Assembly: GCA_946902985.2 (NCBI GenBank) | Contig: OX336392.1 | Location: forward strand, 19,752,716 to 19,816,715 | DNA from: Meconema thalassinum | Taxonomy: Eukaryota; Arthropoda; Insecta; Orthoptera; Tettigoniidae | Direction of reading: 5' to 3' | DNA length: 64,000 nucleotides | Shown here: positions 34,158 to 45,194 of the stretch, piece by piece | How positions within the stretch are numbered: position 1 is the first letter of the stretch | How the letters are laid out: each line of letters opens with the position of its first letter | Notes under the pieces: model-generated | The model's input: the letters and a program-made list of their open reading frames with translations, nothing else | Databases searched by the model: none | Told to the model about the DNA's origin: nothing | Position numbers and translations under genes: made by a program

Positions 34158-34851
34158 ATCCCCCCCCCAGGGGCTCTCATCTAGTGGAATGTGCGTTGGC
34201 GACCACGGGGCTCCAGCTGAGTCCAGCATTGCTTCCACTTACTTGTGCCCGGCTCCTCTCCGTTTTCTTCCTGTCGACCTCACTTGGCCAACTCTTGTTC
34301 TCTTCCAGCCCCAACGGTATTAGGGTATCCATAGCCTAGGGAGTCTCTTCCTTTCCCGCCTTAATTGGCCCGTGTCTCCTCTTTTCTCATACCCTCCTTC
34401 TGCGAGGGGTCAGCCTTGTTTTCCCTTTCGTGTTATCTCCTGCCTTCTGCTCAAGGCCGTCAAGGAGGCAGGGTGTATGTAGCCCCACCACTTCTGGTGC
34501 ACTCTAGAAATTGCTACACCCTCAGGGGCTCACGGCTGGTGAGTTCGGGAGTTGGCGGACCCTCTCTTCTTTCACTGTCCTATCTGCCTTTCATGGCTAT
34601 TCTTCCTCCCAAGTCCCTCAATCAACATTCATCGAGGGTTGAGGGCATTTCTTTTACTCCTGTCCTTTATTTGCCTTTTTCTCCTTTTGTTTTCCATTTC
34701 TTCTTCTGGTATATAAGTTAGTAGTTAGTTTTAGTTAGAGTTTAAATCTCATTTTCATCTTGACGATCACCCAAACCATTAGGGGCCGATAACCTAGATG
34801 TTAGGCCCCTTAAATCAACAATTATCATCATCATCATCATCATCATCAAAA
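34158..34851 (+). mobile_element. retroposon family F, copy 4
   Basis: CCCCCCCCAGGGGCTCTCATC at the 5' end, a second related block CCTCAGGGGCTCACGGCTGG at about 34509, AACCATTAGGGGCCGATAAC near 34775 and (ATC)n tail 34823-34850. The two CAGGGGCTCA blocks suggest a dimeric structure. Confidence 0.75.
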
Positions 34852-34990
34852 TTCGTCCCACACACTCTATACGGCGCTGCCGTGCACTCAAAAGAGTTTA
34901 CGTTTTCTACCAACATGGTTTGAGCTGTATTTTCATTTATGAAAACAAGTAGTTCCTTGAAGAACTAAATAGACTATTTTCATACATCCC
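34852..34990 (+). repeat. direct repeat flanking family F, right copy
   Basis: See the left copy at 34020-34156. Gaps and substitutions are scattered, e.g. CACACACTCTATACGGCGCT. Confidence 0.75.
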
Positions 34991-35620
34991 ACTGGTCTTA
35001 CGCGAAATGAAAACGAGATTTAAAAAAAATCGCACAGCCACCATTATTATACTTAGTTCTCACAGAATTCCATTAAATTAGACGTCAGTATATTAAGGCT
35101 TATAAGTTTCACAGCGCTCGGATGAAAAGTAGTTAAATTTAAATATCTAAATTTCGCTTCGCCGCCATGTTGGTTTTGTGCTCACCAGATTATTGAATGA
35201 TCCATAGATGAACTTACGTTATTAGTCTCTATCAACATACAAAATTTCAGTTTGATTGCTGTAATAGATTCGTAGATATTAAGAACCGGCTAAATATTTA
35301 GCCATGTTGGCGTGTGGCCATCGATTAATGTACTATTATGCAATATTAGATGACGAATATTACGTAGGTTCATTATTCAAACGTTGACTTCGATCGCACG
35401 ATTGGGACACAAGAAATAAAAATTTAATTAAAAAAAATGGCACAGCCGCCATCTTTAGGTTATGAGATCAATCGAGCTAAATTAGATGTCAGTGCATTAC
35501 AATGTGTATAAACATTTGCAGCACTAAGTTTCACTGCGTTTGGTTGGTTAAATCGTGAGAAATGTCTATTTAAATGTTTCAAATTCACTTGGCCGCCATG
35601 CACGTTTTGCAGTTATTAGC

Positions 35621-37027
35621 CTACTTTTCACATTTTGCAAAAATGAGGAAAAAGAAGACTTATGTGATCGGGCAAATGTGTGTCTGCTGTCTGTCTGTCT
35701 GTCTGTATGTCCTTCTGTCTGTCTGTCTGGCTGTGTGTGTGTCCCTCCCTATCAACTCCTAAACGGCTGCAGCAATCGAAACAAACTTTGGTAGAAATAA
35801 AGATCTATACCTGAATATCTCACGGCCATATTTGAAAATGATGTCAGTGCTACCAACTGCTAAAAATTGCAATTGAAATTTGAGCTCCATGTTGGATATC
35901 TTGGAAAGTATGAATGGGAGCTATTTCAAAATTGGCACACGTACAGATATTTCAGTTTCATTTCCAGGAGGCCAAACATGGCAGTGTTGCCAAAATGATT
36001 ATAAGCCTCCTGATAGGTCCAATTTTTAAATGCATATAACTTCTACACTATCAATTGGAATTCAACCAAATTTCGTATGTTGTATGTGTACATAACCAGA
36101 TATGACTGAGCGTATTCTTAAGACCTACCAGGGCTGCCAACTGTTAATAAATGCTCCTAATTTATTTTATCCAAATACCAATATATCAGAAAGTATGCAA
36201 GCCGACAGCTTTAAACTATGCACACGTATAGTACCTGACATTCTATATTAATTTGGAGTAACTTATATACGTCAGTGCTACCAACATGATTCTAAGCCTG
36301 CTGACAGGTCCAACTTTAAATACATGTAACTTCCATACTATCATTTGGATTTGAACCAAATTTCGTATGTGCTATGTGTCCATAACAGATATGAGTATGC
36401 GTATTCTAAGGAGCAACCAGGGCTGCCAACTGTTAATATGTGCTGTCCCTATTTTTGTTACCCTAATATCAATATATCAGAAAGTATGCAAGGCAATAGC
36501 TCTAAACTTTGCACACGTCTAGTACCTGGCATTCTAGACGAATTTGGAGTAACTAATATACGTCAGTGCTGCCAACATGATTCTAAGCCTGCTGATAGGT
36601 CCAATTTTAAAATGCATGTAACTTCTATACTAACTAATGGATTTCATTCAAAATTGGCACAACAATAGATCATATTATTTCAGATTATTTCTGACCAATA
36701 CATGCATGACATTGTTGCCAACATGATTTTACTCGCGCAGTTAGATCCAATGTTTAACTGCATGTAACGTCCATGCTATTCATTGGACTTCAACCAAATT
36801 TTTGTATTTTGTACCTTAAGAGATGGAACTAAGAATATATTCAGTCATCAGGGCTGCCAACTGTAGTGCTCTATTAGGCTACATTATGCCAGGTATACAG
36901 TATTTCGAACTAATTGGAAATTTCGATATTAGCAACTTAATTTCGTCATTATTCTAGATAGGTTCATATACTGTAGAATAATCATTGGCATGAAAAGTAG
37001 GCTCTTTAGTTCGTCACGGAACTTCTT
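35621..37027 (+). mobile_element. HEL-A element, copy 2 (most complete)
   Basis: 5' end TTAGCCTACTTTTCACATTT, TGTC/GT microsatellite (35683-35745), CTAAACGGCTGCAGCAATCG, then units of about 290 bp starting near 36020, 36315, 36605 and 36750 (GATAGGTCCAATTTT.AA, ATGTAACTTC.A.ACTA, CCAGGGCTGCCAACTG). It ends ATGAAAAGTAGGCTC, TTAGTTCGTCACGGAACT, TCTTGTT at 37027. It supplies the empty-site sequence for the insertions at 18937 and 49573. Confidence 0.65.
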
Positions 37028-37350
37028 GTTAGGTTTTTGAAAGTCACATAGGTGAACTTGTAGTAGTGCCCTTTATAACCGTACAAAATTTCAGGGTGAT
37101 ACCAGAAACACTTTCGGAGGTATAGAATGCTGGTGAAAAATTTCACACAGCCACCATGTTGCATTAGTGTGACATAATAAAATATGAAGGCCACCTCTGG
37201 GCCGGACAGAATAGTAGTATGACCATACCGAGTTTCATTGAAATCGCTCCAACCGTTTAGATTTTATAAGTGAGGGATACACACTCGGACACACAATCAC
37301 ACACACACATACACATACATGGACAAAAGGTGATCTCATAAGCCAATATT
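37028..37350 (-). mobile_element. HEL-B element, 5' part, reverse
   Basis: GGTTTTTGAAAGTCACATAG, CAGGGTGATACCAG, CCACCATGTTGCATTAG, GCTCCAACCGTTTAG, a CA microsatellite (37290-37320) and AAAAGGTGATCTCATAAGCC. It meets the next HEL-B head-to-head at 37350. Confidence 0.6.
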
Positions 37351-37402
37351 TAGCCTATTTTCATTAATGAAAAAATAGGCCGATAAGATCACCGTTTGCC
37401 CT

Positions 37403-37433
<31 letters not shown>

Positions 37434-38017
37434 CCTATAAAATCTAAACGGCTGGAGCGATTTCAATGAAACTCGGTAAGGTCATAGTACTATTTTGGCC
37501 GACCCCGAACGAGCCCTTCAACATGGCGGCTGTGCGAAATATTTCACTGACATTCTATATCTCCGAAACTATTACTGATATCACCCTGAAATTTTGTACG
37601 GTGATAAAGAGCACTACTAAAAGTTCACTCATGGGACTTCTAGAATTCTGTTAACTACAAAACGAACATGGCGGCCAAGCGAATTTGACACATTTAAATA
37701 GACTTTTATAGCGATTCAACAATCCGAACGCAGTGAAACTTAGTACAGTACATGCTTATACACATTTTAATGCACTGACTTATAATTTAGTTCAATTATG
37801 TACATAACCTCAATATGGCAGTTGTGCGAAATTTTTAAATTGCATTTATATTTCTTGTGTCCTAATCACGCGATCTAAGTCAACATTTGAATAATGAACC
37901 TACGCAATATTCGTCATCTAATATATAAGAATCCAAAACATTTGGACGGTTCTCAATATCTATTAATCTATGACAGAAATCAAACTGAAATATTGTATGG
38001 ACATAAGCTCACCTATG

Positions 38018-38180
38018 CAAAAGAAAAAGCAAAGCCAACTCCGTACAGGCCATGGAGGCCCTGGGAGTAGTGGAAGGTAGAGGCTAGCACTAGATGGGAT
38101 GGAGTTGTCAACTCCACGCCCGGCCATCTTTGCTCCCAGGAATTACTCTAGTATTCATTTCTGGTGTAGGCCGAGTGAAC
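38018..38180 (+). mobile_element. SINE fragment with 13-bp target duplication
   Basis: Begins CAAAAGAAAAAGCAAAGCC, contains CCGTACAGGCCATGGAGGCC and GGAATTACTCTAGTATTC, and ends AGGCCGAGTGAAC. Flanked by AAGCTCACCTATG (38005-38017) and AAGTTCACCTATG (38181-38193). The body type is one I recall from insect SINEs; the tRNA head is absent. Confidence 0.65.
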
Positions 38181-38424
38181 AAGTTCACCTATGGGGATTT
38201 CAATAACCTGGTGATCACAAATCCAACGTGGTGGTGACGCGAAATATAAATATTTAAATGGACATTTCTCTCGATTTAACCATCCGAGCGCTGTGAAACT
38301 TTGTATGGTAAATGCTTATACACATTTTAATGCACTAGCACGTACTTTATTTCAATTTTTTTCATAACCACAAGATGGCGGCTGTGCGAAATTCTAAAAT
38401 CTTGCTTTAATTTCTTGTGTCCTA

Positions 38425-38668
38425 ATCATCGAAGTCTCAGTCTCACTCTTGACTCTGATTATATGGAAGCTACTGAGGTATGGGTGGTGCTGAGTAATGA
38501 CATTCAGGGCACAGTCAGTGCCTGTGGATGCTGTGAAAGGTTCTACTCATAGGGTTAGTACTGCTCTTCTGACTCAGTGAGGAAAGGAATGGCAAACTAC
38601 CTCACCCCTCATCCTGCCTAGTACGCCTCAATATAGCACTGCCTTGAAGTTTGAATACTACACCCACA
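38425..38668 (+). repeat. dispersed repeat I, copy 1
   Basis: GAAGCTACTGAGGTATGGGT, GGATGCTGTGAAAGGTTCTA and ATGGCAAACTACCTCACCCC. The first half recurs at 43712-43855. Inserted in HEL-B. Non-coding. Confidence 0.65.
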
Positions 38669-38808
38669 GAATAATCTTCATGTAATAGTGCATAACTCTA
38701 TTGCCTACATATATAAAAACCCAACATGGCGACCATCCAAAATATATAGACGGTTCTTAATATCTACGAATATATCACAGCAATCAAACTGAAATTTTGT
38801 ATGCATAC

Positions 38809-41800
38809 TGTGCCCAATGGGACATGGCTGACTGGCATGGAACCGGGGTCTCTATAGAGGAAAGATCAGGTCCATGATTTACCTAAGAATCGAACCATTG
38901 ATCTCTGAGGGGGAACAGCCACAGTGAACCCAAGGAGCAATGAGATAATAACAGTACATAATAATAAAAGCTTAATTCCACGTCCAGAACGGGAATTTTA
39001 GGCAATAATAAGTTGGAATATTGTGTAAACTGCGAGCCAGTATACGAACATGCTAGCAAAAGCTACAGAAACCGAGCCAACGTGACATCTGACAAATTGG
39101 ATTTCAAAATGGGAGGTGCAGACTGTCTCCGATGGACTACTTACTGGCGTGACTGGGGTAGCAAGACATTGAATAATGACCGTGAAAACCCCCGACCAAC
39201 AAGACAGGCGAGAGAGGAGGGGATGGTCATTGAGAGAAATTAATTAATTACTGCCAAATGAAGCATTCGAATGAGATGAGACTTACACCCCGATAGTTAT
39301 ATTCGAAGAGAGGTAATTTAGGAGTGTCTGCACACCTAAATTAAAGCCTGTATGAGCGTATTCACACATATACTGCGGAGGGGCATTGGTCGGTCTCGTA
39401 GCAAGAGGGGATTCACCCACATGCTGTTCAGCCACACGGAAAAAGTGCGCGCAATATGCAAGTCGTTATAATCAGAATCTTTGTGATGGGCAATGAAAGG
39501 TGCATTATGCAGCCTAATACAAGTAATTCTGCATTAATATTATAAACGGTCTACGGCAGACATATAAGCAGGCAGTATACGCGACTAGTAATCAGTACAG
39601 CGTAGAGATATTGCAGTATGATTTTGATAGACAATGAACTTATCCACAGGAAGAGTTATGATCGTTAAAGTATCATATATAATTGTAACAGATACTACAG
39701 ATTATGTGAACCTGGAAGGCATCACAAGTATTTGTGATATATACAGTAATTGAGCAACACACTAAAAGATTGAAGATAGGAATTGTAGGAGACGGGAGAT
39801 GAGCACACATACTCGAGGTAGACTTTTGGAGGAGGCAGGCGGATGTCAGAATTTTGCAGCATCGCATCTCTGAATTCACGCAATAGTGGAAAGCTCAGCA
39901 AGGCTCCGTGTGTAAATTACCTGTAAAGTTAGTGTTAAAAGTGATAACCAAAAGTGTTTAAATTTGTGTGTTAAAAATAATGTATGGTATTTCAAAGTGT
40001 AAAATGCAGGTATTACAAGGTGTAATTACCATGTGCAAACCATATTCAATGTTCTGTGTGAAAAGTGTTGTGATGGCTTAGAAGAAAGCGAAATGGTGGG
40101 CGAAATGCTGTATTGTTGGATACATCCAGCCAGAATGAAAGTGAGTACCATCCAAATATGTTAATATGATCTAAGAGCTCACCATACAATATGTCATTCC
40201 CTCAAATACTAAGAATTTGCAGTCATTTGTATACGAGTTCACAACCCTCGTATTTTAATAAATATATTGCTTTGAGGATGATAAACTTACGACCATTTAG
40301 GCGTAAGATGTTGATGAAAGTAACGGTAACGTTAACTAGTAATAATAATAATAATAATCTGAGGTCGGTGTCAATGATAAATGTAGAAGTCGGCATAGTG
40401 ATGCCTTATAGAACGTGCAAATTGTGTCATATCCATTGAAAGAATACAGTGTTATTGTGAAGAGTGAGAAAGAGAGATATAATAGCGAGATAAAGAGAGT
40501 TTTTCAGTGTCATTGAAATATTAAATAATGTTAAATGCTACATGGTTGTGTTTGAGAGCCATTGAGGCAGATAATGTAAGTGCCAGTAAATTGATACATA
40601 CAGTATTTTAGAGCTACGTAAAGCCTTGGTTTATAATTAAATGAAGGGAGGACATGAGTGAATTATGAATTGAGCCATCTAAAAGAAATATTGTTTTAGC
40701 CGCTACCAGCGAGCATGTCTAACGTAGAATCAAGAGGCTTGCGTCAATAATTGCAGGGACCATCCAAGATAGTTCGCGCGTTGATGAATCTAGTAGGCCA
40801 ATCTTCGAATCAACGATGTGTTGTATAGCCTCAGAGCATACATATTTCGCAACAGAGTTGGGCCAGATGTCATCTGTAACCCACTGTTAGCAGAGTCTTC
40901 GCTACCAGGGAATACAATGAGACACCCTAGGTATGCCATTTTAATAATTGATCTACCCGTGGAGGTAAGACAATTTATTCGAATAGGAAACAGATTGATT
41001 TCCTTAATATATATTCGTACCCGTACGGCGCGAGATAACAGTTTGAAACTCGGCTGGTACGCGTACAGAGCAACTGATTGCATCCATAAAACGGTGAAAC
41101 TATTGGAGATCCATCCCTAGCTATGAATACTAATTAGGAGCCGAATTGAGCCCATTAAATACCCTAAGTGTAGGTGGTAAATACTTGGATCGACTCCATT
41201 CATAATGGCACAACCCAATCATGTACCCCTGAGAGAGCTGCACCAAGAGTGAGCACATGGCCAGGTTTGTTTACAAGTAGAATGTCGGTCAGGAAGGCAG
41301 GCGAGGGCCGCAGACCGGGTAGCCATCTTGAAGGGGTGGACCTTCACGACTCTTTTGTGTTCACACTGAGGGGAGTTAATTGACCGTGACCCTTTTCTTT
41401 TTCTTTTTAAGGTTGTACTGGAACACTGAAGAATCTCGTTATCTCTGAAAGTAATTGAAATATGCTTGATATTATTTTATCAAATGAATTATATGCATTG
41501 TATCCATTGGAATAGAATGTTGGATCAGAGTAATCGGATAACATTTGGCCAAGTTGTTGTCTGAGGACATCTTAACTGCCCCAAATAAATAAATGCATTT
41601 TGTAAAGAGTAATTACCCAGTTTATGCTAATTTACTCAGACGGGTAGCATTATTGAACGATATGGCACGTGTGTAATGATAGTAATGACATGACAAGACC
41701 CAGAAAATTGTTGTATGGTGAAGCTAAATCAGTAACTATGTGTGTTTTGGAAGGGAAGGTAATTCACTTCAGCGTTTGAAATCTATGGGAAAAGAAAACG

Positions 41801-42337
41801 ATGTTGTGCAGAAGGCAACACATGTTAAGCAAAGAATAAGGTAATGAAATCAATGTTGTTCAAGGTAAATGTTCCGTTTCAGAACGGACAAATATTTTAA
41901 TAATTGCACATAATGATTATTCAGTTGTAATTTGTGTTTTTATTGTTGTGTTGTGTTATGCAAATTTAAGATAAATTGTGCGATGTGAAAGACACTATGA
42001 AGGCTCGTCAATATCAAAGAGTATCAATGTTAGGATATCTAGGATAGATATGGGTGCGGAGGAGCGCCAACTTTATGAGAAGAGACTCACATATAATTTT
42101 GATTTTGTGTTGTGGGAAAGTAGTTATAATATTTTGTGTTTTGTTGAGTTTTGCCATGATTTAATACCATTAAATGATATATTTAGGAGTTTGTTGTTTC
42201 TTTCAAGTAGAGTAGTTACCTGACAGACTCAAATCCTGAACATGTGATCGTGTAGTGGGATGAACGCCCCATGCCTCTAAAGACCGTGAACTAGCTGGGA
42301 TACGAACACATGTTCCATATGATGACGCAAGGGTACA
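38809..42337 (+). mobile_element. solo LTR, 3.5 kb, ATAC target duplication
   Basis: Starts TGTGCCCAATGGG and ends GCAAGGGTACA, giving near-perfect 7-bp inverted ends (TGTGCCC / GGGTACA). ATAC flanks both sides (38805-38808 and 42338-42341) inside an otherwise continuous HEL-B unit. A TATA box TATAAGCA (39563-39570) lies about 29 bases before TCAGT (39592-39596), an arthropod initiator. No gag or pol frame is present, so it is an LTR left by LTR-LTR recombination. Ends, target length and target sequence equal those of the array at 49573, but the bodies differ, suggesting related families. Confidence 0.7.
39563..39600 (+). promoter_or_regulatory. LTR core promoter (TATA + initiator)
   Basis: TATAAGCA followed by AATCAGTAC with start-site A near 39594. 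Spacing fits a pol II TATA-Inr promoter and the U3/R border of the LTR. Confidence 0.5.
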
Positions 42338-42415
42338 ATACAAAGGCAATTAACGTAAGTAGGATATATGAAAATAGGCTTCATAGTTCATCACAGAACT
42401 GCTTGTTTCATAAAT

Positions 42416-42654
42416 AAATATAGGCTGAAAATATATCCATGATAGGATATTTCTCAGTGTAACGGAGCAGTTTAGGGAGTGATGACCTCGCTGATCCGCC
42501 CCTTAAAACAACAGTAACTTACTAGCTAAGTAACTAACTAACTAGCAGTTCAACTTTATTCTTGTTGAGATTGTATTGCAAATGTCTTTCATTAGCCTAC
42601 TTTGTTTTCTTCGCTGATGTATGCTATATACGAGATGCTTTCAACAATGGCATA
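42416..42654. other. SINE-tail-like spacer
   Basis: GTTTAGGGAGTGATGACCTC and CGCCCCTTAAAACAACAGTA resemble the 3' end of family F and other retroposons, followed by TAACTAACTAACTAG. Otherwise nothing recognised. Confidence 0.4.
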
Positions 42655-42925
42655 TTTTATTTATTTTGCCCAAGATAGCGGGTTTAAACCCGGCCGAAGT
42701 CGTCGGATTTTTAAGAGCGTTTAAGTCCTTCAGAATGCCTTCCTTCAGATTGGAAGTCAAGCCGGTGGTCCCAAGTCATAAATGTATGGCATGTAAAAGA
42801 TCCTTCCACAGACTTAACTTGTGTGAAGCTAAATTTCTAGGTTAGATTTAGTTGGAACGCTCTATCAAAGTTCCAACGTTCACCTCTAGGTATCAGTGAC
42901 ATCTGGTAGCGAAAGTTGGAACTAC
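42655..42925 (+). mobile_element. SINE-like family E, copy 3 (partial)
   Basis: CCCAAGATAGCGGGTTTAAA, CCCGGCCGAAGTCG, TTTTTAAGAGCGTTTAAGTC and TTGTGTGAAGCTAAATTTCT match the reverse complement of 3230-3480. The tRNA 5' half and the 3' end are missing. Confidence 0.6.
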
Positions 42926-42934
42926 TTGTCATTG

Positions 42935-43040
42935 AACGGAACTTGTAGCTCACCCCATGGGTGTCCGCTCGAAGCAGCTACAGTCTCTGGCGAGCCGAAC
43001 ATGTCCTCGGACATTCCCGGCACTAAGAGCCATACGATAA
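42935..43040 (-). repeat. dispersed repeat D, copy 2
   Basis: The inverse of 397-495: GAGCCGAACATGTCCTCGGA, CATTCCCGGCACTAAGAGCC. Here CACCCCATGGGTGTCCGCTC extends the match. Confidence 0.6.
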
Positions 43041-43524
43041 ATAATAATCTACTATATGAACCCATCTGCAACGAGAATTTATAGTTACTTTTCCTATAAA
43101 ATAAAAGATAAAATGTCGTTGCATAAAGCATTATGCAGTGGAAGAGGCGGTGACGTCATTCATATGCATGCAAGTGATTCTTTTTGGCCACAAACTGTGT
43201 GTGTGAGAGTTTTGCATAATTCAAGCCCGAGAGAACAACGTAGACAGGTGGAGTCGAACACGCTGTACTTAGGGAAGGGAAGCCAGTTTAAATATGCTAA
43301 TATAGTCCTCTGACTGACACTAAGCTCGCTGTGTTTCGAGCACCTCGAAGCGTTTCACCACCCAGCTTTGTGCGAGTCCAACTTGTGTTATAGTTCTCCC
43401 TGCCAGGAAGCCAGATAGGAGTTATATCAGTCTCACTCACAACAAAACATCAAACTCGTCCGAGAGGCAGACTACTCATCGTACTACCGCGCAGGGTGAG
43501 AACCCTCTCAATAAATAGTACATT
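43041..43524. other. unassigned; possible LTR-like sequence
   Basis: TTTAAATATGC about 30 bases before CTGACTGACACT (43265-43320) and AATAAATAG near the end (43510) look like promoter and polyadenylation signals of an LTR, but no target duplication or matching copy is seen. Confidence 0.25.
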
Positions 43525-43985
43525 AAAAAAAGTATTTCCATGAAGAATTATTTTCAAATTTTCTATAGCTACTTCCCTTCTCAAAACTCTCCAGGAACAT
43601 ATTCGTACTTACTCAATAGCTCTATAACACCGCACACAATGTCAGTTTGATTGCTCTGTTTGCCATCTCTTGACGAATGCAGTACATTTGCATTTGTCTG
43701 TTGGCACAGGTTAGAATATCATAGATGTCTCAGTCTCACTCATGACTGTGATTATATGGAAGCTACTGAGGTATGGGTGGTGCTTAGTAATGACATTCAG
43801 GGCACAGTCAGTGTCTGTGGATGCTGTGAAAGGTTCTACCCACATAACCTAACAGCGGTGCTTTTTGAGGATCCAACCAGCCTTCGGGCTGACTACCTAA
43901 CAGACAGGCTGTAAAAGTAGTTTCGGAGATATTGAGAATTGGCAAAATATTTCGCATGGCTGCCATGTCGGATTGTTTTACATGC
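43525..43985 (-). mobile_element. HEL-B fragment, reverse, split by repeat I
   Basis: AAGTATTTCCATGAAGAATT resembles a decayed 3' hairpin, and TGTCAGTTTGATTGCTC and CGCATGGCTGCCATGTCGGA are unit sequences on either side of the insertion at 43712-43915. Confidence 0.45.
43712..43915 (+). repeat. dispersed repeat I, copy 2
   Basis: GAAGCTACTGAGGTATGGGT and GGATGCTGTGAAAGGTTCTA match 38460-38545. It then ends with GCTTTTTGAGGATCCAACCA and GCCTTCGGGCTGACTACC, not seen in copy 1. Confidence 0.65.
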
Positions 43986-45190
43986 ATCCCATGTATGTTT
44001 ATTTCGCCCAAATGGCCATCACAGATCGGTACAATATACTAGCAGATAGATATTATATAAATTTTATATAAATTTTATTGCAGTCGAATGACCATAGAGT
44101 ATAATAATTTAGATGACCAAATTCATGATTCTTCAATGTAGTCTGTAATTGATCTGATTATTCTCCTGAAGACCATGATGTGGAGGCACGTGCTTGGTCA
44201 GGATTAGGGTAGAAAATCGTTTTACATATCTTGTGGTGGAAGTCATGCACTGCTAGTATTTCTGTTGTGTGTCACTATATTTGGTTTGGTCCGGTCCAGT
44301 CTTTCTTTATCATGGCGTCGGTTGCAACGAATTCAGGCCAAATGTATATTTTCTTTTCTTTTCTAACCTTCATTAGTAGGAAGGTCTCTCGTGTCAACTG
44401 AATACACTAGTCTTGATGCACTGTTAATTGGTAAATACAGTAGATATTATAGTAGTCGGTTTATTATAACATTTTCTCTTCCACCACCTGGTTAGGATAC
44501 AAGAAAAAGGTTTCTTAACAAGTAGCTCCATGAACAATATTTGATGAAGCGAGAAGCCTCCAGCATTTCTAGCATTTTTCAGCATCACTTCATTTCCTTT
44601 GATCATACATAAATTATTTTCTACAGAATCTTTCCTCGAGATATCCTTTACAGAATGGTGAAAACCGCATCAAAATCCATCCAGTGGCTCTCGACATTAC
44701 CCGCGACATCCAAGAATCGGGGATTTTTGTCTTATACTAACGAAGTAGAGATTGTCGGGGAGCACATGCACCAAGCAGTACTATGACGTCACACACCTCA
44801 GTGCATCTGGGTACATTTCGTCCCGTCACCGTAACGTAACGCCAGACCCAAGCGTAACGAAGAAGTCGACAAGATCATTAAAAATGATAAAAAAAAGTCT
44901 TATACTGCTACTTTGCACGTCAATCCTCTCGAGTCAAATTAATATTTTCACTGCACTAGATCGATTAAATCAGCAGAAAATCCCTTTTACTTATGGAAAC
45001 ATCGCGTGGCCACATTGTTGGTTAGGTGCTTACAAGGTTTTATGAAAGTCACAAGCATGAGTTTACTGGATAACACAAGTCAACAAACAAAACATTCTGT
45101 GTTGAGTCCATAGCCTATATTGTGTCTATCCACATCGAACAGTAACCAAAAACGTCATTCATAGTTAATACAGTTTGCTTTCTTACTTTA
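43986..45190. other. no recognisable feature apart from HEL-like scraps
   Basis: AACAAGTAGCTCCATGAACA at 44518 resembles an inverted HEL 3' hairpin. Otherwise no coding or repeat pattern recognised. Confidence 0.35.
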
Positions 45191-45194
45191 AGCA

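Larger units (their letters stand above)
34115..35620 (-). mobile_element. HEL-B element, reverse, interrupted
   Basis: AACAAGTAGTTCCTTGAAGAACT marks the inverted 3' end at 34116 and again at 34948. Units with CCGCCATGTTGG (35161), CCGCCATCTTTA (35446) and CCGCCATGCACG (35592) follow. The GT-rich 5' end is lost, and HEL-A copy 2 begins directly at 35621. Confidence 0.55.
37351..42415 (+). mobile_element. HEL-B element, forward, with three nested insertions
   Basis: Starts TTTAGCCTATTTTCATTAATG, GT microsatellite (37409-37432), CTAAACGGCTGGAGCGATTT. ATGGCGGC motifs at 37523, 37669 and 38376, and CATGGCGACC at 38724. Interrupted by a SINE (38018-38180), repeat I (about 38425-38668) and a solo LTR (38809-42337). 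After the LTR it resumes AAAGGCAATTAACGTAAGTA, ATGAAAATAGGCTTCA and the hairpin ending GCTTGTT near 42409. Confidence 0.65.

Noticed and set aside
43090..43524. Possible LTR (TATA-like, initiator-like and AATAAA signals)
   Set aside because: No matching target duplication or second copy; kept only as a note on an unassigned stretch.
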